A stretch of 64,000 nt of DNA from Metridium senile (Eukaryota > Cnidaria > Anthozoa > Actiniaria > Metridiidae), in NCBI GenBank assembly GCA_949775045.1, contig OX459108.1, positions 13,973,711 through 14,037,710 of the forward strand. The letters are read 5' to 3'. Below the pieces are notes generated by a model, which was given only the letters and a program-made list of their open reading frames with translations, ran no database searches and had not been told where the DNA came from. Positions 54,387 through 64,000 of the stretch are shown in pieces (within the stretch, counting starts at the first letter, position 1; each line of letters begins with the position of its first letter). The position numbers and the translations under genes are program-made.

Positions 54387-56830
54387 GATATTGATGTTCT
54401 GGTGAACTTTCAAACTGGACGCTTTACGTTGAAGAGAGATATCAAATATCGATATTGGTACGGCGACAATGCCGCGACTCTCAAAATTACTCACCTGATC
54501 TCATTTCATTCCATATTTCATTTCTTTATAGCTTTACTTTAAAACGTTTAAATGTCCACTAAATTTATGCTGTATATAGTTTATGTTGTGGTTCTGATTG
54601 GCATATATAATTCTAGTTTCATGGTAGGGCCTAATTTACTCCGCTAGTTTAAAAATAGGAACCGCCACCAGTGGTTGAATGGTTCAGTCGATTACAATCA
54701 AATGTTTTGAATGGATATTTCAGAAAAGAATTCTCCTTTACACCTCACACGATTTCAAGTAAAATTATTTTCTTAGTACAACGCATTTCGAACATTTCTC
54801 TATATTTGTTGTTCAGTCGCTATTTTGTGATTACTATAATTTACTGTATACTAAATTAGCTGATTTTTTTCCCCATGTGGCCTCTAAGGACTCTTTTGAC
54901 GGTCCAAAAAAAATCTGACGATCGTCTGACAATCATATTTTTAAAATATCGAAAGTTTAGATATCATTATGGAGCAGATACTCCTTATCTGGAGTAAATT
55001 CTATAAAGGATTTTCTGTATAATTATTCAACATTTATGATAATTCAGTTTTGCCGGTATATTTTATCTGTAACGGTCTAAAACTCAGTTCATGATTCATA
55101 ACCTTAAGATATATTTGCGTATTTATCCAGTTTATATTGGGTTCAATTTTATGTATTATTAAGCCGTGAGTTTAGGTTCTTTTTGTATTATTTTGTCATG
55201 GATCGTTAGTTCTGTTTATTTGAGTTCACTAACCAGTGTAATTTATTCCATCGGTTTTTTGCTAATGCTATGTATTTGGACAACATGAGTATAAAGACCA
55301 GCGGGACCAGCATTTTCCAATCGTGCTACAGGTAGCCCAAAGTGCGTTGTTTCGTATTCTATATTAGTCAAAACAGTCTCTACTTTCAAGTGAAAACTCT
55401 GAGGAAATCTTTTCATTGGTTAACACTTCATTAGATCAAGCTTAAACTCGTTTCCGCGGGTTGTTTTCGTAAATGTTAGAACATTATTGCAGTCTCATTG
55501 TGTTACCTACCAAGCCTTCTAACAAAACATTTTTGAATGAAAAATGTTTGCTAATTGTCAATCTATAATAAATGTTTAAAGTAGGGTTTCAGTCGAAATG
55601 AAAACGTTATTCTTATATATAGATTCTCAAGATCGATAGTTATTCTGAAAGAGATTTTCATAGACTAGTAAAACAGTTCCATCTACGATTGGTTCGAATG
55701 AGGCCTTCAGAAGATTAGTTCCATCTACTTTTATACGTTATTTCGTTTCCTCCATGTCTTCGCGTAAAAGTCGCCGAGAACTGTTTTTCACTGTATAAGA
55801 GATTTGGCGTACAAAGTTTTACTATCCTTATCCCATTTCTCGTCGCGTTCTCAGAGAAAGTAATATTTCCTCACAGGGTAGAACTTACAACAGATACTTC
55901 TCAGTAGAATCGTTAGTTACCTATTTAATTACATAAGAACCTAACACGTTGTAAAAATTAAAGCCATTTGTACATAAGAGGATAAAGACAAGAAAGGAAA
56001 AAGGTAATCATTACTAAAGGAAATTTATAATTGTAATGATAATGAAAAATAATTAGCTAAACAGAAATTGTTTGGGCAGATAATAACTGATCAGACGGAA
56101 CAATTAATGAAAGCGAATAGAGTGCAAACAATATTATGTATATCCGTAAAATATAAATACTAAATAGTACTACATTCATCAAATGATAGAAAACAATCGA
56201 ATTAACAAAAATTGTACTATTTAGCATTTACTAATATTTCACGGATGTACTGAATTTGCACTGTAAATAATAGAATATAAATAAAAAAATTGTAAATAGC
56301 CCTATTTGGAAGTTGGAATATGTCAGGAAATGTAGAAGCATAAAGAGTATATAGTTTCTAACATTGCAAAATAGTCCCTACTTTTCAGGCATCTTCCTCT
56401 ATAGTTTAATCTTCGACTCGTTTCGTCGGAATTTTGTAGTCAAAACATTTTTCACAGACGCGCGCCGAGATTGAGCGCAAGCAGTAAAATGAAAAATAAA
56501 AAAAATACATAAATAACAAAAAAGAATAAATACAAAACATGACCGAAAATAGAGAAACTATATTGTCATCATACTTTGTGAAATATTTTTCCTATTCTGA
56601 CCAATAAAAACATTGTAAATTAAAAGTGATTTCTCACAGATCTGAAAAGTTAGTTTGTATAAATAAATATTCTGTGAGTTTACACTATACTTACTTGTGT
56701 CTTAATTCATAATATTTAATGAACATGATATGTGTCTTTGTTACTATCCAATTGCATATATATTGTTGATATATGATCAGTATTAAAAACTGTTTGAGTC
56801 AGTTATACTGATATATATATAATTATATAT

Positions 56831-57235
56831 TGGTGCTAGTTTGAAATTGTAAGACTTCGTATGAAGAAGATTAGAACAACGTTATTCTTATAGCACCACA
56901 ATTGTTGAAAGAGATCTGTATGGAATCAATAAAACCACCTGTTACGTACCAGTACGATGCCTAATGCATGAACCGCACATACTTTTACTAATATCTATTT
57001 TTGACTGTAGTGATTAACTTCGTGCTCTAAGCCACTGTCGTCAAGTAATTGGTGCTATTTTGAAATTGTAAGACTTCATAAGCAGAAGATTAGGACGAAC
57101 ACTATTCTTAGCACCACAATTGTTGAAAGAGATCTGTATGGAGTCAATAATACCACCTGTTACGTACCAGTACGATGCCTAATGCATGTACCGCACATAT
57201 TTTTACTAATATCTATTTTTGACTGGAGTGATTAA
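56831..57235. repeat. Direct duplication of ~185 bp, period 218 bp
   Basis: GGTGCTA(G)TTTGAAATTGTAAG to TTTTTGACTGTAGTGATTAA is present at 56831-57015 and again at 57049-57235 with few changes; 33 bp separate the copies. Confidence 0.9.
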
Positions 57236-57659
57236 TGGAAAAAAACACATACCAGTGGAGTTCTTCGGGTGGCAAAATAACCCAGATAGCATCAAAATTT
57301 TAGACTCAAACTCCTTGAGAATATTTCTTTCATGTCCTTAGCTTTTGATTAATAACTGAAACAAAATCCTAGATGTTACAAGCACTTTAAGTTAAGGAAC
57401 TAGCGAAGATTTGGGAACTGAATGTCTAGCTATTACAATAGTATGCGGGCCACATTAGTTTTTTTACGGTCGAGCTAAATGAGATCACCTTTGCCAAAAA
57501 TACTTGACACGATGTTAGAGATTTACAGAGTAGGGCCAACCTTTTAAATTTATTAATCACGATAAAAACGCCAAAAAATGGGAATTTTTAAGTTAGGGAC
57601 CATTGTTTGGGAACCATAGTTCGTATATATATTGTTTTTTTTAAATAGTCTCTCTCTCT

Positions 57660-57930
57660 ATTGGAACTAAACTAAACTGCTTCAACATCCGTTCGATTTT
57701 CTTGAATGGCAATGTTGAAGCCGTTTGCCGCCCCCTTTCAACATTGTTAAACACGGTTGAATGGGGTTGGAAAACGGTTTCAACATTACCATTCAACAAA
57801 ATCAAACAGATATTGAAGTAAATGTTGAAACCGTTTGACCCCCTGCGTTGAACATAGAACAACCATTCTACAGCGTTCAACAAAATCGACCCGATGTTGA
57901 AGCAAATGTTGAGGCCGTTTGCCCGGGCTT
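57660..57930. repeat. GTTGAA-rich dispersed repeat, intergenic copy
   Basis: Two internal sub-units: ATGTTGAAGC/CCGTTTGCC and CAACAAAATCAAACAG/CAACAAAATCGACCCG. Related to 42283-42450. Confidence 0.65.
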
Positions 57931-58689
57931 TAAGTATAATGAAGTTCTTTGAGCTGCGCAGATCTTTAGAAATATAGACTATCTATCTATCTTTGAAACC
58001 ATTCGTTCAACCAATCGTGCCAATGCCGAAGCATTGACGCTGGTAACTTCCATGGGGCAACTGCCTTTACTGCTAGAACTAGACAGATCTCAAGACATAT
58101 TGAAGTGTCCGAGTAAAGTGAAACAGCACCATCAGTTTAATTGTATATAGATGTCAACGATATTGGCACAGATTAAAGATCAAGGCTCTATAACGTAAAC
58201 AAATTTAGGTTAAGAAACTGTTACTGAGTCATGTGTACACACACACCCGCAAAATTAACAACATCCAACATTGTTGGCAGTTGACAATTTATCAGCGAAA
58301 AAAAAGAAAAACACTGAACATGTTTATTAACATATCTCATCAATTTTAATTCCCTAGATGATTTTTCATATCATAACCACATCTGAACGGAGTAAACAAA
58401 CAAGGATGGTAAAGAGATCTCACTACGTGCATCAGTCAAGCAAAAATGAAAATTCCATTTAGTGAACGTTTCATTTCGGTTTTGTTTTAGTTTGGAATAT
58501 CCTGCCGACTGTATTTTCCAATATATTCCACTGTTTTGCATGGCAACGTTTTCCTTTCACCCCACTATCCTTCCATCGACGTTCTCATCTGTAACTTAAT
58601 ATCAAACTTATTTTTTCGCAGTCTGAAACTTGCATATATAGCTAGTTCCCACATTTTACACCTTCGCTATAATAACCAAATTAATTTTA

Positions 58690-59345
58690 TATTGCGCGAT
58701 TTCTAGTATATATATACATGCATATTCAAATGCACATCACAAGCAATGAAACGGCATATAGCTTTCACATTTTAGACTTTCACTTTCATGACACTCAAAA
58801 TAATATAATAAAGTTAATAACTAATTTTTTATTGCTCAAATTCTAGTATATACATGCATATTCAAATGCGTATCACAAATAATGAAACGGCACATAGCTT
58901 CCACATTTTAGACTTTCACTTACATTGACACTTAAAACAATATAAATAGATAATAACCAATTTTATATTATACAAATTCTAGTATATACATGCATATTCA
59001 AATGCGCATCACAAACAATGAAACTGCATAATTATAGTTTCGACATTTTACACTTTCAATTTCATTGCTACTTAATACAATAATATAATAATGATAATAA
59101 CTAATTTTATCAAACAAATGTTTGTAGGTTGGATTTTGGTTCATGATAGTAGTTGTTGGTCATAAACCTTTTAATATGTATTTTCTTACCACTTGTAACG
59201 ATCTTTCATTCCTCTGAAGAAGGCCGCGAAGGCCGAAAGCTTAGGAGAAGTTATTTGAAAATTAAAAGGTTGAGGACCAACTACTATTGTGAACTCATTT
59301 TATATTGCGCAATTTCTAGTATATACATGCACATTTACATGCACA
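58690..59345. repeat. Tandem ~130-bp repeat (about 4 copies plus one split by an insertion)
   Basis: TTCTAGTATATACATGCATA followed by TTCAAATGC and ...ATAGCTTTCACATTTTAGAC starts at ~58701, 58841, 58976 and ~59316. The fourth interval contains the 59146-59288 foldback. Confidence 0.8.
59146..59288 (+). mobile_element. Foldback (MITE-like) element with hammerhead-like core
   Basis: Imperfect terminal inverted repeats: ATAGTAGTTGTTGGTC plus ACCTTTTAAT at the left, and ATTAAAAGGT plus GGACCAACTACTAT at the right. The centre contains CTGAAGAAGGCCGCGAAGGC followed by CGAAAGCTT (59214-59242). It interrupts a ~130-bp tandem repeat. Confidence 0.65.
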
Positions 59346-59403
59346 TAAAAAAATCAGCAAAATCAATATAGAAACACTCGACTATATGAACGTTAAAGCC
59401 TAG

Positions 59404-59572
59404 TTTTCACTAGCGACGCAAGCACAAGCGCAAACACAAGCGCAAGCGCAAGAGACCTTATTTCGTCGTGAAAACCGTTTGACGCAGTGATAACGCAAGC
59501 ACAAGCACTAGCGCAAGATATCAAAAATTTTCCTTTTTTCTTGCGTTTGCGCTTGTGCGTGGCACTAGTGAA
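59404..59572. mobile_element. 169-bp foldback with TTTTCACTAGCGACGCAAGC end
   Basis: The left end TTCACTAG plus CGCAAGCACAAGCGCAAAC pairs with GCGTTTGCGCTTGTGCG plus CACTAGTGAA at the right. Repeated CGCAAG words fill the centre. Confidence 0.75.
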
Positions 59573-60337
59573 TACGCGCGCCGTTTTATGCTCATTGCTT
59601 TAAATCTGCGACCAATCTGCCCTGTATTCAGTAGAATAATCTATTTGGACGCAATACATTCTATAAGTTCTACATTTGAACTATTCATAAAATTATGCCC
59701 TAAATTAGTAGATAATTAATTTTAAAATAAGAAGAAAAACAAAAATCTATCATCGGTATTAACTGGTCACTTCTTAAAAATATGTCGGTGCAAAGTGGTT
59801 GTAAGGTAAAACATGATTCAGCTGGTTTCTACAGATTGCTTTATATTTACTTACAAGTAAATCGATCACTTCTATATAATACTTATTCTTTAAACTGATA
59901 TTCAGATATTTTGATTTCTCGGATTACAGATTCTTCTGGAACCTTTTTTTTTTTTTTCAGTTCTGTCGGTAAAGTAAACATGGTGACCATTAATCTGATG
60001 TTTGGTTTCAACCCCAGAACCTTGAATAATATATTTTGGCTAGTTTTAGAATTTTTGATCTGATATTTTTCTCCTTTCAGAATCTTTTATCTGATAGACA
60101 ATTTATTCTAGAACACTTAATCTGACACTCGACTTTTTTCTAAAAAATGAACGCGGAAGTGGAAGGGAAATCTGCTCAAGCAGCAGTCTTATATATATCT
60201 CCGATTTCCCAATTATTTTGACCAATGTGAAAGGAAATCATTACTCACTTTAGAAATATACACTTATTTCAAAAAGGTTTGATGGGGTGAACGTTGACTG
60301 GCGATTGCATGGCCGAAAGGAATTGTGACGCATACAA

Positions 60338-60517
60338 CTAGCCTCCTTCACAGGCGTCTCCGCTCTGTTTTTTATTTTTTTTTATTTTATTCATTTATTG
60401 AGCCTCCTGTCTCGAGTGACCGGGAGGGATCGAGGCCCCATCCCCTCGGTCAAATGACAAAGGGATCCCATGAGAGGGAAAGGAAAGGGAAAGGGTTGCC
60501 TGCGGAGGAGGATAGCA
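60338..60517. mobile_element. 180-bp element with TAGCCTCC...CAGGC inverted ends
   Basis: CTAGCCTCCTTCACAGGC at the left pairs imperfectly with GCCTGCGGAGGAGGATAG at the right. The inside has GACCGGGAGGGATCGAGG and a purine tract. An open stretch overlapping it is not a gene. Confidence 0.65.
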
Positions 60518-61319
60518 TATACAACAAATGGCGAGTGTTTTCCTGGATTGCTCAGCACAGTTTCAGATATTGTAGCTTCCTCTTCAATAAATGAGGCTAA
60601 CCTTGTGAATTTCTGTAAAATGGCGATATTTTTTATTTTTACTAACATATTTTGTCAGATAGTCGACTGTCATCTTCAGAGTGAAGTAACAAGGCAAACA
60701 GTGATATTATATGCGCTAAGTTGTTTACATAAAGAACAAAAAGAAATAATTTTAATGATTAAGTAGAAGATTGGTATGTTCAGTATTGTGCACGCAGTAA
60801 ATTTTAATTCTGCCACTAAAGAGAGGCATATATTATATATAATCACTATCAAAGACCCATTTCTCCTTTTGATCGTGTAATATATAGCCGTTCGCGCAGT
60901 CACCCTTTTTAACATTTTGAAAAAAGTATATTACGAAATGTAAAGGTGATTAGTATAAAAAGTACCCTCCGCGAAGTAATTATATATACGTACGCAACAC
61001 TATTGACTATTTGATCTTGCTTCGTGGTAATCGTTTTTAATGTCATCTGCTTTCTGCTCATCAACAATTAAGTTATGTTTGGTATACTTTTTTTTTTCAC
61101 AACGTACGAAATGTGCTTGGTGATATGGTGTAAAAAAATGTAATTGTAATTATTGCCTTGTGGAAATAGTTTCAATTTTGTAGTTGGAAAACGAGTTGCT
61201 CAGTACTGTTCTGAAGGTTTATGGGCTTCCTGTTTCTATGCTGAATGCGGAGGAGCGAGATCGAACGGAAATGAGCCGAGTCTTTTTCGAACCGATTATG
61301 GGAAAGGGATCTAATATTT

Positions 61320-61530
61320 TTTAGTCAGACAGTCGGTCAATAAATCAGTTATCTGATCGATTGACTGATCGACCTATCGGCCATTAAGTCGGTCGGTCGG
61401 TTGGTCAGTTATAACTCGATCAATCATATGTGCCATAAATCAGTCAATAAATCTTAGTCAGTCAGGCGTCATTCAGTCAGTTTCAATCCATTCGTTTTTA
61501 AATCGATCATAAATCGTCTCATAAATCAGC
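61320..61530 (+). repeat. Degenerate GTCA/GTCG tetranucleotide tract
   Basis: AGTCGGTCGGTCGGTTGGTC, CAGTCAATAAATC and AAATCGATCATAAATCG words; an old, decayed microsatellite. Confidence 0.7.
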
Positions 61531-62770
61531 CTGTAAATCGAAAATGGATTATCATGATATATTGAAATAATGAGTTATTGGAACATCGTAAGACAATGCA
61601 TATATCTTCATGCGCAAGTAATAAATCAAAGACGTAATAAAAGAGCTTTAGAACTTTTAGGCAGAATAGTTTAGCCTTTTAGTTTTGTGTTTTGACTTTT
61701 TTATTGAACAAACTCGTTGCTAAACAATCTCCTGTCCACGTTTATCCGGCGAATACTATCTCTTAATCTACAGTAGCTCCCCTCACATCTACGTAAATGC
61801 GTGGACGCGAATATTTATTTAAATCCACAACGAAACGTTTGCGCTTGAAAACCTATCCGGATACTTTTGTTCTGAGGCTAAACTGCAAACGTCACAGGCA
61901 AGAACTGAAATTCACGTATTGAACAATCTATTGCGAAAATTGTCGTTCTTGTTGAGTTGTAAATGTGTTGATTGAATAATTTCTATAAAAAGAATTGGAA
62001 AAAAATCCCAAATAAGTCAGTGTTAAATGAGGAAATTATAGAAACATTGGGGAAAATCCCGAAAGAACTTCGACGTATACAATCAAAGGCAAACTAATTT
62101 CTAGTTCCCAGTCTCCAAAAACTGTTCTACGCGCGAGTGACAAAAATAGAATGAAGTAACGATACAAAGATCACCCAGTAAATGCCACAATATTCTTGAT
62201 CTTAATTAAAATATATTCTAATGTACTTAAGTGCGTAAGTCATCCAATCAGAATTCGCTGGAGTTAACTGGTTTGCTATCAAAAAAGCAATGAATAAAAA
62301 AGAAGCATTTTTCGCGGTAGGGAGCAACACTTAATCAAAATAATATGTAAATTGAAATTTTCTTAAAGAAAAAAATATTATTCTTTCACAGTATAAGGTA
62401 TCAGAAAAAAACCCACATAAATGACTTCTTAAAGCCTAAATCGTCATTTCCGAACCCCGATTTCAAAACGCTTACATTGTGAAATTCAAAAATGAGAAGG
62501 GTGTTGTGTAATCTATGATAAACCCAATGAGCCTAAAAGTTGTTTATTTTGGTATCCAGTAGACATGCGCGCGTCGGTGAGACTTCCAGCGAAAAACGTA
62601 ATATTTAATTATGTCTTCTAGAATGACGGGGAAGGGAGTGCAATGAAGTAATAATAACGAATGATGGCGCATTTCAAACCACAGTGTTTCCACATAGTTT
62701 AACCCGACGCTTTAAATAAAATCCCAACAAAGTGTGTTCTTATTTGTAGTATGCACATCAACGTTGAACT

Positions 62771-62848
62771 TGCAGGGCTTGCAATATATATTATTCAAAT
62801 TTGTAGTTTATCACATATCGAATTTAGAGAGTCTCAGTTTAGACTACA
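62771..62848 (+). promoter_or_regulatory. Putative TATA promoter of the 95-aa gene
   Basis: AATATATATTA at ~62782-62792 lies ~60 bp before the ATG, which would place initiation 25-35 bp upstream of the start codon and give a very short leader. The leader shows no splice site. Confidence 0.3.
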
Positions 62849-63136
62849 ATGCAGAAAAGGTTTCCAAAACATGTACTCGGCTCAGAGACCGCGAATTCTA
62901 GAGAATTAAGAAAAACGTTTGTGGAAAAACTGCTGGAAGAGTACACACTCGAGGAGAGCATTTTACAATCTTGTAGAAAGAAGTACGAATATGCATTCAA
63001 TTCAGTATATCTTGGCCGCAGCGATAGCTCAGTCACTGCTACTGGTACAAATTGGCGAATTGCTGTGGATTATCAAAGAGGAATGCTAAAACTACAGAAA
63101 AACGAGGAACTTAACAAACTTGGATTTATGTGGTGA
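62849..63136 (+). CDS. Intronless 95-aa protein of unknown function (family member B)
   Basis: Single open frame from ATG at 62849 to TGA at 63134-63136. No known family recognised. The protein is basic and mostly helical-looking. Residues 29-54 (LEEYTLEESILQSCRKKYE then YAFNSVY) align without gaps with residues 46-71 of the 54000-54386 product, keeping the exact spacing EY-x11-KKYE-x-A-x3-VY. The N-terminus (MQKRFPKHVLGSETANSREL) lacks the Pro-rich segment of its relative, and the C-terminus ends KLQKNEELNKLGFMW. No signal peptide, membrane segment or Cys/His metal site. Both genes are intronless, short, on the same strand and 8.5 kb apart, which suggests an old local duplication. The following 3' region is an array of ~150-bp repeats. 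Confidence 0.62.
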   Translation: MQKRFPKHVLGSETANSRELRKTFVEKLLEEYTLEESILQSCRKKYEYAFNSVYLGRSDSSVTATGTNWRIAVDYQRGMLKLQKNEELNKLGFMW

Positions 63137-63192
63137 TACTGTAGCTTGCCTCTTTGAGGCATTTCTTGCAAAGCAGAATTTTACCGTGATAT

Positions 63193-63690
63193 TGGGTTCC
63201 CTGTGCTTTTTCACTGCCTAGCAGTCTGAATGTCGGTTTCTAGTTTGAAACTGCAACCTTGTTGAAACTCGTTGGGTTATTTAAATGCAATGTAATGTGT
63301 TAAAACTGATACACACTTTTACGACGACGATGGGTTCCCTGTGCTTTTTCACTAGCTACTTTGTCTAATGAGTGTGGATATCTTGTTTGAAACTGCAACC
63401 TTGTTGAAACTAGTTGGATTATTCAAATGCATTGTAATGTGTTAAACTGTTACAACTGAAAACACACTTTTACGACGACGATGGGTTCCCTGTGCTTTTT
63501 CACTAGCTACTTTGTCTAATGAGTGTGGATATCTTGTTTGAAACTGCAACCTTGTTGAAACTCGTTGAATTATCTAAAAGCATTGTAATGTGTTAAACTG
63601 TTAAAACTGAAAACACACTTTTACGACGATGGGTTCCCTGTGGTTGTTTTCACTATCTAGATTTTTAATCTAGTTTGAAACTGCGACATT
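63193..63690 (+). repeat. Tandem ~150-bp repeat (about 3.5 copies) downstream of the 95-aa gene
   Basis: The segment TGGGTTCCCTGTG followed by CTTTTTCACT... recurs at 63193, 63331, 63482 and 63630 (periods 138, 151, 148). Each copy contains TTTGAAACTGCAACCTTGTT (the last as a variant). The array starts ~55 bp after the stop codon, so it probably lies in the 3' UTR. Confidence 0.85.
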
Positions 63691-64000
63691 ACCTTGCTTA
63701 AGTGTAAGGAAGTTTGGACTCCTTGTACATTTTTAGCTGGCAGTACTGTAAATATGTAACTATAGTAACATAAAAGTGACGATTTCGAAATTTCTTTAAG
63801 ATGGTATTCCTGTGTTTTCCATTATTTATCTATTAATCGAAACACTGCACATCTAAATCAAATTTTTAAATGAATAGTTTCACTTACAGTCACGTATTTT
63901 GTTATGGTTTTGCCAACCAACCATTGTTATTAGAACAATTAAAGAAAATTTACAAATCTATTTTAAAAATGTTTGGCAAATTAGCATCACAATACCAATA

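Larger units (their letters stand above)
54387..62770. other. AT-rich intergenic region between the two paralogous small genes
   Basis: About 8.4 kb. I see no further gene. It holds a 185-bp tandem duplication (56831-57233), a GTTGAA-rich dispersed repeat (57660-57930), a ~130-bp tandem repeat (58690-59330) interrupted by a foldback with a hammerhead-like core (59146-59288), two further foldbacks (59404-59572 and 60338-60517) and a degenerate GTCG/GTCA tetranucleotide tract (61320-61530). An open stretch at 60325-60594 lies largely inside the second foldback and is rejected as a gene. Confidence 0.6.

Noticed and set aside
54660..54860. 62-codon frame after the 128-aa gene
   Set aside because: No shared motif with the paralogue pair and AT-rich chance composition.
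60325..60766. Overlapping frames of 85-98 codons
   Set aside because: They lie mostly within the TAGCCTCC foldback element and read through a purine tract.
1..64000. tRNA, rRNA or snRNA genes
   Set aside because: I saw no cloverleaf with A and B boxes and no rRNA or snRNA signature on reading both strands; a tRNAscan/Rfam run would be needed to exclude them.

Overview
The window is nuclear DNA of an early-branching animal, most likely an anthozoan cnidarian (coral or sea-anemone type). The coding capacity is intron-rich and animal-like (an axonemal outer-arm dynein heavy chain and an ESCRT-III subunit). Introns and spacers are AT-rich and full of GAT/ATC trinucleotide arrays, tetranucleotide arrays and short foldback elements. 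Several of these foldbacks look to me like families common in anthozoan genomes; the phylum-level call is inference, not proof.

Region 1 (1-38846, minus strand): one very large gene, read 5' to 3' from high to low coordinates. I could place 66 exons joined by 65 GT-AG introns with continuous phase (10206 coding nt, 3402 codons). They encode the N-terminal three quarters of a DNAH5/DNAH8-type axonemal dynein heavy chain: N-terminal leader, DHC_N1 tail, linker, AAA1-AAA4 with four recognisable P-loops, the ascending stalk coiled coil and the microtubule-binding tip. The window edge cuts the gene inside an exon just after the tip; the return stalk, AAA5, AAA6 and C-terminal domain lie outside.

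Region 2 (38847-46000): the dynein promoter, a ~3 kb AT-rich spacer, then a complete seven-exon CHMP2B gene (207 aa, minus strand, 41896-45790). Immediately beyond its promoter, on the plus strand, is a possible three-exon small gene (46279-46741), at low confidence.

Region 3 (46742-64000): AT-rich, gene-poor DNA with two intronless plus-strand genes of unknown function (54000-54386, 128 aa; 62849-63136, 95 aa). They share a 26-residue ungapped block with 12 identities, so they look like diverged paralogues of a family I do not recognise. The downstream one is followed by a tandem array of ~150-bp repeats.

Structures that stand out: (i) eleven CRE-like TGACGTCA sites spaced 30-31 bp apart, the last containing the exon-60 splice donor; (ii) a dispersed repeat family, and a separate foldback element, carrying hammerhead-ribozyme-like cores; (iii) partial duplications of exon/intron junctions in at least four dynein introns, one interrupted by a 418-bp element flanked by TTA; (iv) long perfect or near-perfect palindromes in introns; (v) GAT arrays that begin at splice donors in the transcript sense. 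The genes are linked only by position: dynein moves cilia, CHMP2B remodels membranes, and no operon-like co-function is implied.
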